Part shown: positions 1 through 8,107 of the stretch, piece by piece
Layout of the letters: each line of letters starts with the position of its first letter
Position numbering within the stretch: position 1 is the first letter of the stretch
Assembly (NCBI RefSeq): GCF_001437425.1
Contig: NZ_JQCD01000024.1
Coordinates: forward strand, 346,120-410,119
Length of the DNA: 64,000 bases
Source: Weissella minor
GTDB lineage: Bacteria > Bacillota > Bacilli > Lactobacillales > Lactobacillaceae
Direction of reading: 5' to 3'
The notes under the pieces: generated by a model
Database searches by the model: none
Told to the model about the DNA's origin: nothing
Seen by the model: the letters and a program-made list of their open reading frames with translations, nothing else
Made by a program: the position numbers and the translations under genes

Positions 1-1
1 C

Positions 2-1741
2 GATGACGCACAAGAGAAGAACGACGCCAAGGCTAACGATCCATTAGCAGATGCTAAGGATGAAGCAAAGGACAAGATTGACAACATGCCAAACTTGACT
101 GATGCTGAAAAGGATGCAGCTAAGGATGCTGTTGACAACGCAACTTCACAAGACGAAATTGACAAGGCTGTTGATGACGCACAAGAGAAGAACGATGCCA
201 AGGCTAACGATCCATTAGCAGATGCTAAGGATGAAGCAAAGGACAAGATTGACAACATGCCAAACTTGACTGATGCTGAAAAGGATGCAGCTAAGGATGC
301 TGTTGACAACGCAACTTCACAAGACGAAATTGACAAGGCTGTTGATGACGCACAAGAGAAGAACGATGCCAAGGCTAACGATCCATTAGCAGATGCTAAG
401 GATGAAGCAAAGGACAACGTTGATAAGAATATGCCTGACTTGTCAGATCAAGATAAGAAGGACATTGAAGATAAGATTAACGATGCCAAGACACCTGAAG
501 AAATTGACCAAATTATCAAGGATGCTCAAGATCTAAATGACGCCAAGAAGGATGCCAAGGACGATCTAAAGGACTTGAATGACTTGTCAGATCAGGATAA
601 GAAGGATATCGAAGATAAGATTAACGATGCCAAGACACCTGAAGAAGTTGACCAAATCATCAAGGATGCTGAAGATCTAAATGACGCCAAGAAGGATGCC
701 AAGGACGATCTAAAGGACTTGAATGACTTGTCAGATCAGGATAAGAAGGATATCGAAGATAAGATTAACGATGCCAAGACACCTGCAGAAGTTGACCAAA
801 TCATTAATGATGCTAAGAATCTAAATGACGCCAAGAAGGATGCTAAGGATTCAATTAACAAGTTGCCAAACTTGACAGATGCTGAAAAGCAAGATTTGAT
901 TAACAAGATTAATGATGCTAAGACAGCTGAAGAAGTTGAGCAAATTCTTAATGATGCTAAGAATCTAAATGACGCCAAGAAGAATGCCAAGGATGCAATC
1001 AACAAGTTGCCGAACTTGACAGATGCTGAAAAGCAAGATTTGATTAACAAGATTGATGGCGCTAAGACAGTTGAAGAAGTTGAACAAATTCTTAACGATG
1101 CTAAGAATCTAAATGATTCTAAGAATGGTGGAGAAGCTGTTGATAATCTTCAAGATGCTAAGAATAGTGCTAAGGATGCAATCAACAAGTTGCCAAACTT
1201 GACAGATGCTGAAAAGCGTGACTTTATTAAGCGAATAGATGGGGCTAATAGTCTTGATGCAATTGAAAACATTGCGATTGAAGCTCAAAACTTAAATGAT
1301 TCACGTAATCAAGCTGGTCAAAATGACTTGCAAGATGCTAAGGATGCAGCTAAGAATCAAATTAATGGATTACAGAACTTGACTGATGCTCAAAAGCAAG
1401 ACTTCTTGTCACGTATTGATGCAGCAACGTCAGTTTCAGAAATTAACGCAATTCTTGCAGAAGCTAAGGCTTTGGATGCACAAAACTTAGCACGTACTAA
1501 GGATGCAGCTTACAAAGTGATTGATGGTATGGCTAACTTAACTGATGCTCAAAAGGCTGAATTGAAGGGTCAAATTGAAGGAATGACTTCAGTTAAGGCT
1601 ATCAACGATGCATTAGAAGCAGCTAAGAAGTCAGTATTGCCAAATACTGGAGCCGAAGATAATGGAATGCTTTCAGTAATTGGAGCTTCAATGCTTGGAA
1701 TGCTCGGATTGGCTGGATTAGGACGTCGTAAGAAGAACTAA
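2..1741 (+). CDS. Repeat-rich LPXTG cell-wall surface protein, 5' end outside the window
   Basis: The reading frame enters from the left edge, so the signal peptide and true start are not visible. What remains is almost wholly acidic, helical repeat: 57-residue units (171 bp, near identical) up to about base 412, then 48-residue units starting near 437, 581, 725, 869 and 1013, then diverged copies. Units of the type NLTDAEKQDLINKINDAKT resemble GA/FIVAR-like three-helix modules of streptococcal and staphylococcal adhesins. The C-terminus is a classic sortase signal: LPNTG, a hydrophobic segment and RRKKN. Lysine is coded almost only by AAG, which suggests high expression. The protein is probably a long cell-wall stalk or adhesin; its ligand (albumin, matrix, host cell) cannot be told from sequence. 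Confidence 0.93.
   Translation, partial: DDAQEKNDAKANDPLADAKDEAKDKIDNMPNLTDAEKDAAKDAVDNATSQDEIDKAVDDAQEKNDAKANDPLADAKDEAKDKIDNMPNLTDAEKDAAKDAVDNATSQDEIDKAVDDAQEKNDAKANDPLADAKDEAKDNVDKNMPDLSDQDKKDIEDKINDAKTPEEIDQIIKDAQDLNDAKKDAKDDLKDLNDLSDQDKKDIEDKINDAKTPEEVDQIIKDAEDLNDAKKDAKDDLKDLNDLSDQDKKDIEDKINDAKTPAEVDQIINDAKNLNDAKKDAKDSINKLPNLTDAEKQDLINKINDAKTAEEVEQILNDAKNLNDAKKNAKDAINKLPNLTDAEKQDLINKIDGAKTVEEVEQILNDAKNLNDSKNGGEAVDNLQDAKNSAKDAINKLPNLTDAEKRDFIKRIDGANSLDAIENIAIEAQNLNDSRNQAGQNDLQDAKDAAKNQINGLQNLTDAQKQDFLSRIDAATSVSEINAILAEAKALDAQNLARTKDAAYKVIDGMANLTDAQKAELKGQIEGMTSVKAINDALEAAKKSVLPNTGAEDNGMLSVIGASMLGMLGLAGLGRRKKN
71..412 (+). repeat. 171-bp tandem repeats within the surface-protein gene
   Basis: Two full 171-bp units (about 71-241 and 242-412) follow a partial unit at 1-70. 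The copies differ at only a few bases, for example GACGCC against GATGCC. Such DNA-level identity implies recent duplication or gene conversion, and copy number may vary between strains. More divergent 144-bp units follow to about 1150. Confidence 0.9.
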
Positions 1742-1762
1742 TTAGCTGACCAATGTATAAAG

Positions 1763-1796
1763 AAAGGTTCACTTATATAAAGTGAATCTTTTTTTG
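1763..1796 (+). terminator. Intrinsic terminator of the surface-protein gene
   Basis: The stem AGGTTCACTT/AAGTGAATCT with an ATATA loop is followed by a run of T. It starts about 20 bases after the stop codon. A nearly identical terminator occurs at 3492-3524. Confidence 0.9.
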
Positions 1797-2049
1797 TATA
1801 GACTAAAAGTCCAATTGATATGTTTAAGCCAATTCAGTTCTAATCCACATCATAGAATATAGTATGTGATATAAAATAAATTTAACTAATTTCATTTAAA
1901 AAAATAAAGTTATCAGATACATCTATACATTATGGAGTTTGTAGATCCACTTTCTGCATGTATAGATTATCAGAAAGTAAAAGCTAATAAGATTAGCAGT
2001 GCTAAAAAGCCATCGAAATTTAAATAAAAGTTCAGATATGATAAAAGTC

Positions 2050-2286
2050 TATGCAACCCGCATAAGGAAAAGTAAAATATGATTAAGTTTCAAGAGACCA
2101 ACTTAACAGATGTCAAAAAAATGGCGTGAATAATCGAGCTGAAAAAATGATTGTAGTTAATGCTATTAATATTGTGTTAGAATCAGTATTATCAAATATT
2201 GGGGTCGAGAAAAATAGATTATTTTCAGCGGATGATGAATTAAATGTTTAGCGCTGCTGAATTTAGGATTTGTAAGAAGAACTAAT
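2050..2286 (+). pseudogene. Decayed copy of the 3' end of an LPXTG surface-protein gene
   Basis: This stretch lines up with about 1500-1742 of the intact gene. Shared stretches include ACTTAACAGATG (ACTTAACTGATG in the gene), GAATCAGTATTATCAAATAT (AAGTCAGTATTGCCAAATAC) and the terminal GTAAGAAGAACTAATTA. The LPNTG codons have become L-S-N-I-G, and stops and frameshifts interrupt the frame. It is therefore the relic of a tandem paralogue. The rest of 1800-2390 is AT-rich with no recognisable gene. Confidence 0.8.
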
Positions 2287-2420
2287 TAACAAATGAATTA
2301 TGTGTATCTTAATTGTTATAGCATATACAGTTTTATTAATAAATTAATAGAAAAATAGTCTTTTAAAAATAAATCCTTTAGAATCAAAAGAACTAGGTGA
2401 TTTTTGGGAAAGAGTACATT

Positions 2421-3329
2421 ATGAATAATACCGAAAAAAGTTATACTCACAAAAAAACAAAATATTTCATATTACTTTTTTTCATTTCATTTGGAATTAG
2501 TTTGCTATTAATTTCAATGCATGAAATTCAGTTTTTTAATACTAAATCCATTTCAGAACAAAATACAAGTGCCTTAGATAAGCCATTGGATTATGATGTG
2601 AATGCAATTTTTGCAGATAATGGGTCAAGAATGTGGAATACTCAAATAAGAAATGCAAAAATGGGAGTTGGCTTTTCAAAGGATAATTTATCCCCTGGTA
2701 AAGTTGATTTAGAAACTCCTTCGCATTTTGCTAAACGGCATAATTTAGAACTCGTAATAAATGCATCCCGTTTTAATGTCAATGCAGGTCAGATGTGGGG
2801 AACACATATGCATGATGGAAAAGTCATTGCGCACAGTAAATGGGATGCTAGTAGTTCCTATTTGACGATTGGCAATGATGGAAAGACATTGGGATCTAAG
2901 CCGAATGCAACTGTATTTCAAAATGGACAATATCAAGAAGTGATAACTGGTTTCTTTCCGTTAATACAAAATGGGAAACCAGTACCAAAACCTAAAAATA
3001 TGAAAGTGGCTTCCGATCATCATCCAAGACAAATTATTTATCAACTTGATGATGGTACGTTAGGTATATTATCAGTCTCTGGAAGATTTGATGGAAATAA
3101 AGGTTTGAACTATAGGGGAATGGTGCATGAATTAAGCAAAATTAAGCATGTGAGATTCGCGTATAATTTGGATGGGGGTGGATCCACTTCGACAGTAGTT
3201 AATGGACAAATGATTAATCCTAGTTTTGATGAATCACGTAGTGAACGTCCAGTTAGAGATTATATTTATTTTTATTCTGACGAAGTACAAGATCCCTTAA
3301 AAACAAGACCAACAACCACATTACGATAG
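2421..3329 (+). CDS. Membrane-anchored phosphodiester glycosidase (NAGPA/DUF2233 family)
   Basis: About 302 residues. I chose ATG 2421 over the in-frame GTG 2397 because GGGAAAGAG lies just upstream. Residues about 14-34 form one hydrophobic signal anchor; the rest is extracellular. The C-terminal half has the family hallmark NLDGGGSTSTVVNG, plus SGRFDGNKG and a final RPVRDYIYFY. Relatives remove a sugar 1-phosphodiester or act on exopolysaccharide and cell-wall glycans; the substrate here is unknown. It sits between a decayed surface-protein relic and a copy of that gene's terminator, which suggests insertion into the locus. Confidence 0.82.
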   Translation: MNNTEKSYTHKKTKYFILLFFISFGISLLLISMHEIQFFNTKSISEQNTSALDKPLDYDVNAIFADNGSRMWNTQIRNAKMGVGFSKDNLSPGKVDLETPSHFAKRHNLELVINASRFNVNAGQMWGTHMHDGKVIAHSKWDASSSYLTIGNDGKTLGSKPNATVFQNGQYQEVITGFFPLIQNGKPVPKPKNMKVASDHHPRQIIYQLDDGTLGILSVSGRFDGNKGLNYRGMVHELSKIKHVRFAYNLDGGGSTSTVVNGQMINPSFDESRSERPVRDYIYFYSDEVQDPLKTRPTTTLR

Positions 3330-3491
3330 TAGTATTTATTATAAACGCGTATCATGAGGTGGAGATGAATTTTCAGTAAAAAAAGATATAAACCAACAAG
3401 GAACATGTTTAAAAAGCGAACCATATATTTTTTGCCATTGAATGGTTATATTTACAATTAATGAGGTTCAAATGTAAGTGAATAAGTAAAG

Positions 3492-3524
3492 AAAGGTTCA
3501 CTTATATAAAGTGAACCTTTTTTG
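3492..3524 (+). terminator. Second copy of the surface-protein terminator
   Basis: AGGTTCACTT, loop ATATA, AAGTGAACCT, then T6. About 37 bases around it match the terminator at 1763-1796 with one substitution. It probably once ended the now-decayed paralogue and now serves the glycosidase gene. Confidence 0.88.
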
Positions 3525-3543
3525 TATATGATTTTAAAATATT

Positions 3544-3584
3544 AAAAACCGAGTTTATTTTAACAAGATGAGCTCGGTTTTTTT
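3544..3584. terminator. Bidirectional terminator between the glycosidase and PrsW-like genes
   Basis: AAAACCGAG and CTCGGTTTT pair across a 19-base loop, with T-runs on both strands. It lies directly beyond the stop of the minus-strand gene. Confidence 0.75.
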
Positions 3585-4413
3585 AATCATTCATAGAAGC
3601 TTGTAGGGTGAGAAATACTTGAATAATTAGTAAACAGGTAAGGGCAGTTAAAATGGCACTTACCGGTGCAATATCGTTTGCAAGTTGTATATCATTTATT
3701 GGTGAGTTCCAAATGAAATGTAACAATACTGGCGATAGGGTCCAGGTCCATGCGACTTTCTTAGTAATAATTGGGTGTTTTGAAATTAAGGAAAATAAAC
3801 CGACGGCAATGATGCCAGTATATGCCCAATGTGAAGCTAAAGCGCCAGAAAGTCGATTAAATGTGTCAGGAATAATTTCTTGAATATTTGTACTAGCAGT
3901 GAGTACCACATATGAAATATCTTCGATTACTTGAAAACCAAAACCAACCATAATTCCGATAACAAAGACCACCTGAATTCGAGATACGTTAAAAAGATAG
4001 ATTAGCAAGAAAACGCAGATGATTTTCAAAATCTCTTCAATAACGGGACCTGTCAATGCTGCTTCCCACTGTTCCACAAAAGTTTGGTTTGAAATGAGCG
4101 TTTTGAAACCTTGAGCAGCTAAATCATTAAAAATACTAGCTAGCCAACCAGTAAAGAAAGCACCTGCAAAGAAAGAAGTCCATAAATAAATTTGAGCAAC
4201 AGCCAGGCGTTTTCTTAACCAATTAAATACGAGCAAACCAGGAATGATATAGATGAGAAGCAAGGTGAGGCTGCTGAACAAGGTGCTGTATTCGTGCTGA
4301 GTCAGTCCAGCGTAACCGATACTACCGATTTCATAGTCAATACCGATTGCGACGATGATAAGAAATATAAAAAGAATGCCAGTTTTAGGGGCAAAATTAT
4401 GATTTAAATGCAT
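3583..4413 (-). CDS. PrsW-family intramembrane protease
   Basis: 276 residues with about eight hydrophobic segments. Motifs typical of PrsW-type glutamic/metal membrane proteases occur in order: GPVIEEILKI (about 122-131), GFGFQVIEDISYV (about 158-170), a SHWAYTG segment near 194, and HFIWNS near 232. These acidic and histidine residues inside membrane segments would form the active site. In bacilli PrsW cleaves an anti-sigma factor; no sigma/anti-sigma pair is adjacent here, so the substrate is unknown. The gene is monocistronic, with a GAGG ribosome site about 12 bases before ATG. Confidence 0.8.
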   Translation of the reverse strand: MHLNHNFAPKTGILFIFLIIVAIGIDYEIGSIGYAGLTQHEYSTLFSSLTLLLIYIIPGLLVFNWLRKRLAVAQIYLWTSFFAGAFFTGWLASIFNDLAAQGFKTLISNQTFVEQWEAALTGPVIEEILKIICVFLLIYLFNVSRIQVVFVIGIMVGFGFQVIEDISYVVLTASTNIQEIIPDTFNRLSGALASHWAYTGIIAVGLFSLISKHPIITKKVAWTWTLSPVLLHFIWNSPINDIQLANDIAPVSAILTALTCLLIIQVFLTLQASMND

Positions 4414-4730
4414 GATAATAGATTACCTCTTTAAAAATTTACTTTTAAAAGCATAACACGTTTGTTTAGTGAAAGGATATATTTTCTATCTATTACAATG
4501 TAAAGATGTTTAATATCTAAGAATAATATGGATTAATCATTGTTAAAAGGCGCTGAATATTGATGGTTCATGATGTAAATCATATTAATGATGTTACTTT
4601 TATTTGTTTTGAATGTTTAAACATTGGAAGCAATCAGAAAATCAGTCGTCTTGAAAGTCAGAATTGATATCAACTGGAATTTTATAGATTATTTCCTTAT
4701 TTGGAAGTATGAACATTATAAAAACGATTA

Positions 4731-4807
4731 AAAGACGAACTATATAATTGTTTTTAATCATTTTAGTGCTAAAATATTTACATTTAACGAATTAAGTGTT
4801 TAAATGT
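4731..4807 (+). promoter_or_regulatory. Promoter region of the purine operon with PurBox-like site
   Basis: TTGTTT (4748-4753), a 16-base spacer and an extended TGC-TAAAAT -10 (4770-4775) form a good promoter. AAAGACGAACTAT at 4731-4743 matches the lactococcal/bacillary PurBox (AWWWCCGAACWWT) at all but two positions. It lies just upstream of -35, where an activating PurR would sit. An inverted repeat ACATTTAA...TTAAATGT spans 4780-4807 at the predicted start point. The 4414-4730 stretch is AT-rich and shows no gene and no purine riboswitch. Confidence 0.5.
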
Positions 4808-4847
4808 ATGTGAATAGAAGAAACGTACATAAAACTTGGAGGTTAAT

Positions 4848-5336
4848 ATGCCAAAGGTAGCGGTGATTATGGGATCTAAGTCAGACTGGCCAACAATGCA
4901 AGAAACGACAAATGTTCTTGATGCATTAAATATTGAATATGAAATTCATATTGTTTCGGCACATCGAACCCCTGAAAAAATGATTGAGTTTGCGAAACAA
5001 GCACGTTCAAACGAATTTGAGGTCATTATTGCTGGAGCTGGTGGTGCTGCTCATTTACCAGGAATGGTTGCTGCCACAACGACATTGCCTGTTATTGGCG
5101 TACCAATTCAATCAAAGGCATTAAATGGACTGGATTCATTATTAAGTATTGTACAAATGCCAAGTGGTGTTCCGGTTGCGACTGTCGCAATTGGTACGGC
5201 AGGAGCTAAAAATGCTGGTTATTTAGCAGCACAAATGATTGGTATAACCAATGCAACGGTTGCCGAGGCAATTGGTAGTTTCCGAGATGAGCAGGCGCAA
5301 GCGGTCATTGAAAGTGAGGCTCATTTGCATGAATAA
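4848..5336 (+). CDS. purE: N5-carboxyaminoimidazole ribonucleotide mutase PurE
   Basis: 162 residues, normal for class I PurE. It converts N5-CAIR to CAIR in purine synthesis. Motifs are GSKSDWPTM (9-17), SAHRTPE (37-43) and [10 protein letters not shown] (64-73), the substrate-binding and catalytic signatures. ATG 4848 is the start; GGAGG at 4838-4842 is its ribosome site, and an in-frame TTG at 4836 overlaps that site and is unlikely. First gene of a 12-gene operon, overlapping purK by 8 bases. Confidence 0.97.
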   Translation: MPKVAVIMGSKSDWPTMQETTNVLDALNIEYEIHIVSAHRTPEKMIEFAKQARSNEFEVIIAGAGGAAHLPGMVAATTTLPVIGVPIQSKALNGLDSLLSIVQMPSGVPVATVAIGTAGAKNAGYLAAQMIGITNATVAEAIGSFRDEQAQAVIESEAHLHE

Positions 5337-6456
5337 CCTGATTTTACCACCCGCAACAATTGGCATCATTGGTGGCGGTCAGTTGGGCCAAATGTTAGCA
5401 CTGGCAGCTAAACCCTTAGGGTATCGCGTGATTGTTTTAGATCCAACGCCGAATGCACCAGCAGGACAAGTGGCAGATGAACAAATTATTGCGTCATATG
5501 ATGATGCTGCGGCCTTACGAGTATTGGCGCAACGTGTAGATGTCTTAACCTATGAATTTGAAAATGTAGATTTGATGACTTTAAAGGATTTAGGCAATCT
5601 AACACCGTTACCACAAGGCACAGAACTCCTAGCTATTACTAAAAACCGTTTAGCTGAAAAATCATTTATTAAAAATTTAGGCCTGCCGGTCACGAATTTT
5701 GCTGAAGTTAAAAATGTGATTGATTTGGATGCAGCAGTTCAGCAGGTTGGTTTACCAGCAATTTTGAAAACTGTTGAAGGCGGTTACGACGGACATGGAC
5801 AATGGGATATTCCTGATCGTGATGCCCTTGCTGAATTAGTTGCACATTGGGATGACTCAATTGAAGATACTTTGATTCTGGAACATCGAATCGCCTTTGA
5901 TTTCGAAATCAGTGTCATGGTAACTACGGATGGCAATGATGATATTAGGATTTGGCCAATGACGCAAAATGAGCATCATTCGCATATTTTACGAACGTCT
6001 ATCGCGCAAACGAATCCAAATCAAAAACAACTCCAAAAAGTTCAGGACATTGCAAAAACAATTGCAACAGCGTTTGGCTTAAAAGGTGTCTTGGGAATTG
6101 AAATGTTTGTACAAGGTAATGATATTTATATTAATGAATTAGCACCACGCCCGCATAATTCAGGACATCTCACAATAGAGGGCACGAATATTTCACAATT
6201 TGAAGGGCATATTCGAAGTATTGTTGGTTTGCCGATTCCTGAAATTCAGTTACAAGCGCCAGCCATGATGTTGAATTTATTAGGTGACAAGTTGACACGA
6301 GCAAGAAATGACTTAGTTACGCATCCTGAGTGGCATTTCCATGATTACAGTAAAGCTGAAATTAAGCCATTGCGTAAAATGGGCCATATTACAGTTGTTG
6401 GAGATACGGATATTCAAGCATTGAAAGAATGGGAGATGGAAAATCATGGCGATTGA
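5329..6456 (+). CDS. purK: N5-carboxyaminoimidazole ribonucleotide synthase PurK
   Basis: 375 residues, ATP-grasp fold. It carboxylates AIR with bicarbonate and ATP to give the PurE substrate. The N-terminus carries [11 protein letters not shown] (12-22). The ATP-grasp region shows [14 protein letters not shown], and the metal-binding end is [15 protein letters not shown]. Start chosen at ATG 5329 (ribosome site AGTGAGG), which overlaps the purE stop by 8 bases; the 3' end overlaps purC by 11. Confidence 0.96.
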   Translation: MNNLILPPATIGIIGGGQLGQMLALAAKPLGYRVIVLDPTPNAPAGQVADEQIIASYDDAAALRVLAQRVDVLTYEFENVDLMTLKDLGNLTPLPQGTELLAITKNRLAEKSFIKNLGLPVTNFAEVKNVIDLDAAVQQVGLPAILKTVEGGYDGHGQWDIPDRDALAELVAHWDDSIEDTLILEHRIAFDFEISVMVTTDGNDDIRIWPMTQNEHHSHILRTSIAQTNPNQKQLQKVQDIAKTIATAFGLKGVLGIEMFVQGNDIYINELAPRPHNSGHLTIEGTNISQFEGHIRSIVGLPIPEIQLQAPAMMLNLLGDKLTRARNDLVTHPEWHFHDYSKAEIKPLRKMGHITVVGDTDIQALKEWEMENHGD

Positions 6457-7171
6457 ACAAGGTGATGTGATTACAACTGGTAAAGCCAAGCGTTTATATG
6501 CAACGAATGATCCTGAATTATTATGGGTCCAGCATTTGAATCAAGCCACCGCATTAAACGGTAAACGTAAAGCAGAAATTCCCGAAAAAGCTGCATATAC
6601 AAACCAAATTAGCCAACTGTTATTTGAATTTTTGAATCAAGCAGGTATTGCAACCCACTTTGTACAACGCCTTAGTAAAACTGAAAGTTTAGTTCAGCGA
6701 TTAGAAATGTTGCCATTAGAAGTTGTCATTCGTAACTATGCATCAGGTCATTTTGTTTCACGATTTGGTGTTGAAAATATGCAGGTACTCGAACCCAATG
6801 TTTTGGAATTCTATTTTAAGTCAGATGCATTAGATGATCCATTTATGAATGAATCACAAATATTGGCCTTACGATTAGCTGATACGGAAACATTGGTTCA
6901 AATTCAAACGGTGGCACATCAAATCAATCAACACTTGAAAGCCCTATTTGATGAAATTGATATTACATTAGTCGACTTTAAATTGGAATTTGGTCGAACT
7001 GATGCTGGTCAGGTCATTTTAGGGGATGAACTCTCACCCGATAATATGCGACTGGTTGATCAATCAACTGGTGCATCCCTGGATAAAGATATTTTTCGAC
7101 AAAATTCAGGTGATTTAACAATTGGATACGCCCAAGTCTTACAACGACTACAAGCAAAATTAGGAGCATAA
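6446..7171 (+). CDS. purC: SAICAR synthase PurC
   Basis: 241 residues, the usual length. It joins aspartate to CAIR with ATP. The N-terminus has GKAKRLY. Family signatures PLEVVIRNYASG, DITLVDFKLEFG and GDELSPDNMRL are present. It overlaps purK by 11 bases, implying translational coupling, and is followed three bases later by purS. Confidence 0.97.
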   Translation: MAIEQGDVITTGKAKRLYATNDPELLWVQHLNQATALNGKRKAEIPEKAAYTNQISQLLFEFLNQAGIATHFVQRLSKTESLVQRLEMLPLEVVIRNYASGHFVSRFGVENMQVLEPNVLEFYFKSDALDDPFMNESQILALRLADTETLVQIQTVAHQINQHLKALFDEIDITLVDFKLEFGRTDAGQVILGDELSPDNMRLVDQSTGASLDKDIFRQNSGDLTIGYAQVLQRLQAKLGA

Positions 7172-7174
7172 CTT

Positions 7175-7429
7175 ATGTATTTAGCTAAGATTAAAGTAAC
7201 CTATAAGCCATCTGTATTGGACCCACAAGGGGAAGTAATCAAGTCAGCTTTGCATCGTTTGGATTATGAAACAGTTGAACAAGTTGTCCAAGGAAAATAT
7301 TTTGAGGTTAAATTAACGGCAAGTGATTTAGAAGATGCCAAACAGTTAATTGAATCAATGGCAGAAGCTTTATTAATTAATCAAAACACTGAGACATATG
7401 ACTATACAGTCGAGGAAGTTGAGGGATAA
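7175..7429 (+). CDS. purS: FGAM synthase subunit PurS
   Basis: 84 residues. It is the small bridging subunit that lets PurQ pass ammonia to the short PurL in Gram-positive bacteria. It begins with the typical YLAKIKVTYKPSVLDPQGE and has a beta-alpha-beta pattern. The ribosome site GGAG lies inside the end of purC. Only two bases separate it from purQ, consistent with balanced production of the PurSQL complex. Confidence 0.95.
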   Translation: MYLAKIKVTYKPSVLDPQGEVIKSALHRLDYETVEQVVQGKYFEVKLTASDLEDAKQLIESMAEALLINQNTETYDYTVEEVEG

Positions 7430-7431
7430 GC

Positions 7432-8106
7432 ATGAAGTCGGTGGTGGTTCGTTTTCCAGGTTCTAACTGTGATGAAGATATGTATTATGCGTTAAAGGAT
7501 TTAGGTTTAGCGCCTGAATTCATTTCAGCGCAAAGTGACGCCAGTTTAGATGAATATGATGCGATTTTCTTACCGGGCGGATTTTCATATGGTGATTACT
7601 TACGTACAGGCGCTATTGCCCGCTTTTCACCCATTATGGCGGCTGTGCAAACAGCTGCTGCGCAAGGAAAAATCGTTGTGGGTATTTGTAATGGCTTTCA
7701 AATATTGACGGAAAGTGGCTTATTACCAGGTCAGTTAATGATGAATGAAGTGCCTGGTTTCATTTGTGATGAAACAGAGCTTGTGATTAATCAAAAGACT
7801 TCAGCCTTTACAAATGCGTATACGGCAGAGCAAATTTTAGTACCAGTGGCGCATGCGGATGGACGCTATTATGCCGATGCTGAAACTTTGCAACGCTTAG
7901 AAGACCAAAATCAAATTGTCTTTAAGTATGCTGAAAACCTAAATGGTTCAGAAAATAGAATCGCTGGTATTACAAATGAGCAAGGTAATGTATTGGGCAT
8001 GATGCCACATCCAGAACGAGCAGTTGAAACATTGCTTGGTAATACGGATGGACAGAATTTTTTCAAAAGTATTTTAGCGACTGTTGCAGCGCAAGGAGTG
8101 AACTAA
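7432..8106 (+). CDS. purQ: FGAM synthase glutaminase subunit PurQ
   Basis: 224 residues, class I glutamine amidotransferase. The nucleophile is Cys in GICNGFQIL (about 85-93); the His-Glu pair is in MMPHPERAVE near 190. LPGGFSYGDYLR forms the oxyanion region. It supplies ammonia to PurL. Purine operon; the stop lies one base before the purL start. Confidence 0.97.
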   Translation: MKSVVVRFPGSNCDEDMYYALKDLGLAPEFISAQSDASLDEYDAIFLPGGFSYGDYLRTGAIARFSPIMAAVQTAAAQGKIVVGICNGFQILTESGLLPGQLMMNEVPGFICDETELVINQKTSAFTNAYTAEQILVPVAHADGRYYADAETLQRLEDQNQIVFKYAENLNGSENRIAGITNEQGNVLGMMPHPERAVETLLGNTDGQNFFKSILATVAAQGVN

Positions 8107-8107
8107 T

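Noticed and set aside
736-1050. Open frame on the minus strand inside the surface-protein repeats
   Set aside because: It mirrors the repeat unit in the opposite strand; no ribosome site and low-complexity composition.
4783-4795. Second PurBox around CGAATTAA
   Set aside because: Only the CGAA core matches and the 52-base distance from the first site does not fit known tandem PurBoxes.
4414-4847. Possible purine riboswitch before purE
   Set aside because: The conserved paired loops of a purine riboswitch and a leader terminator are not present; a PurBox-like promoter explains control better.
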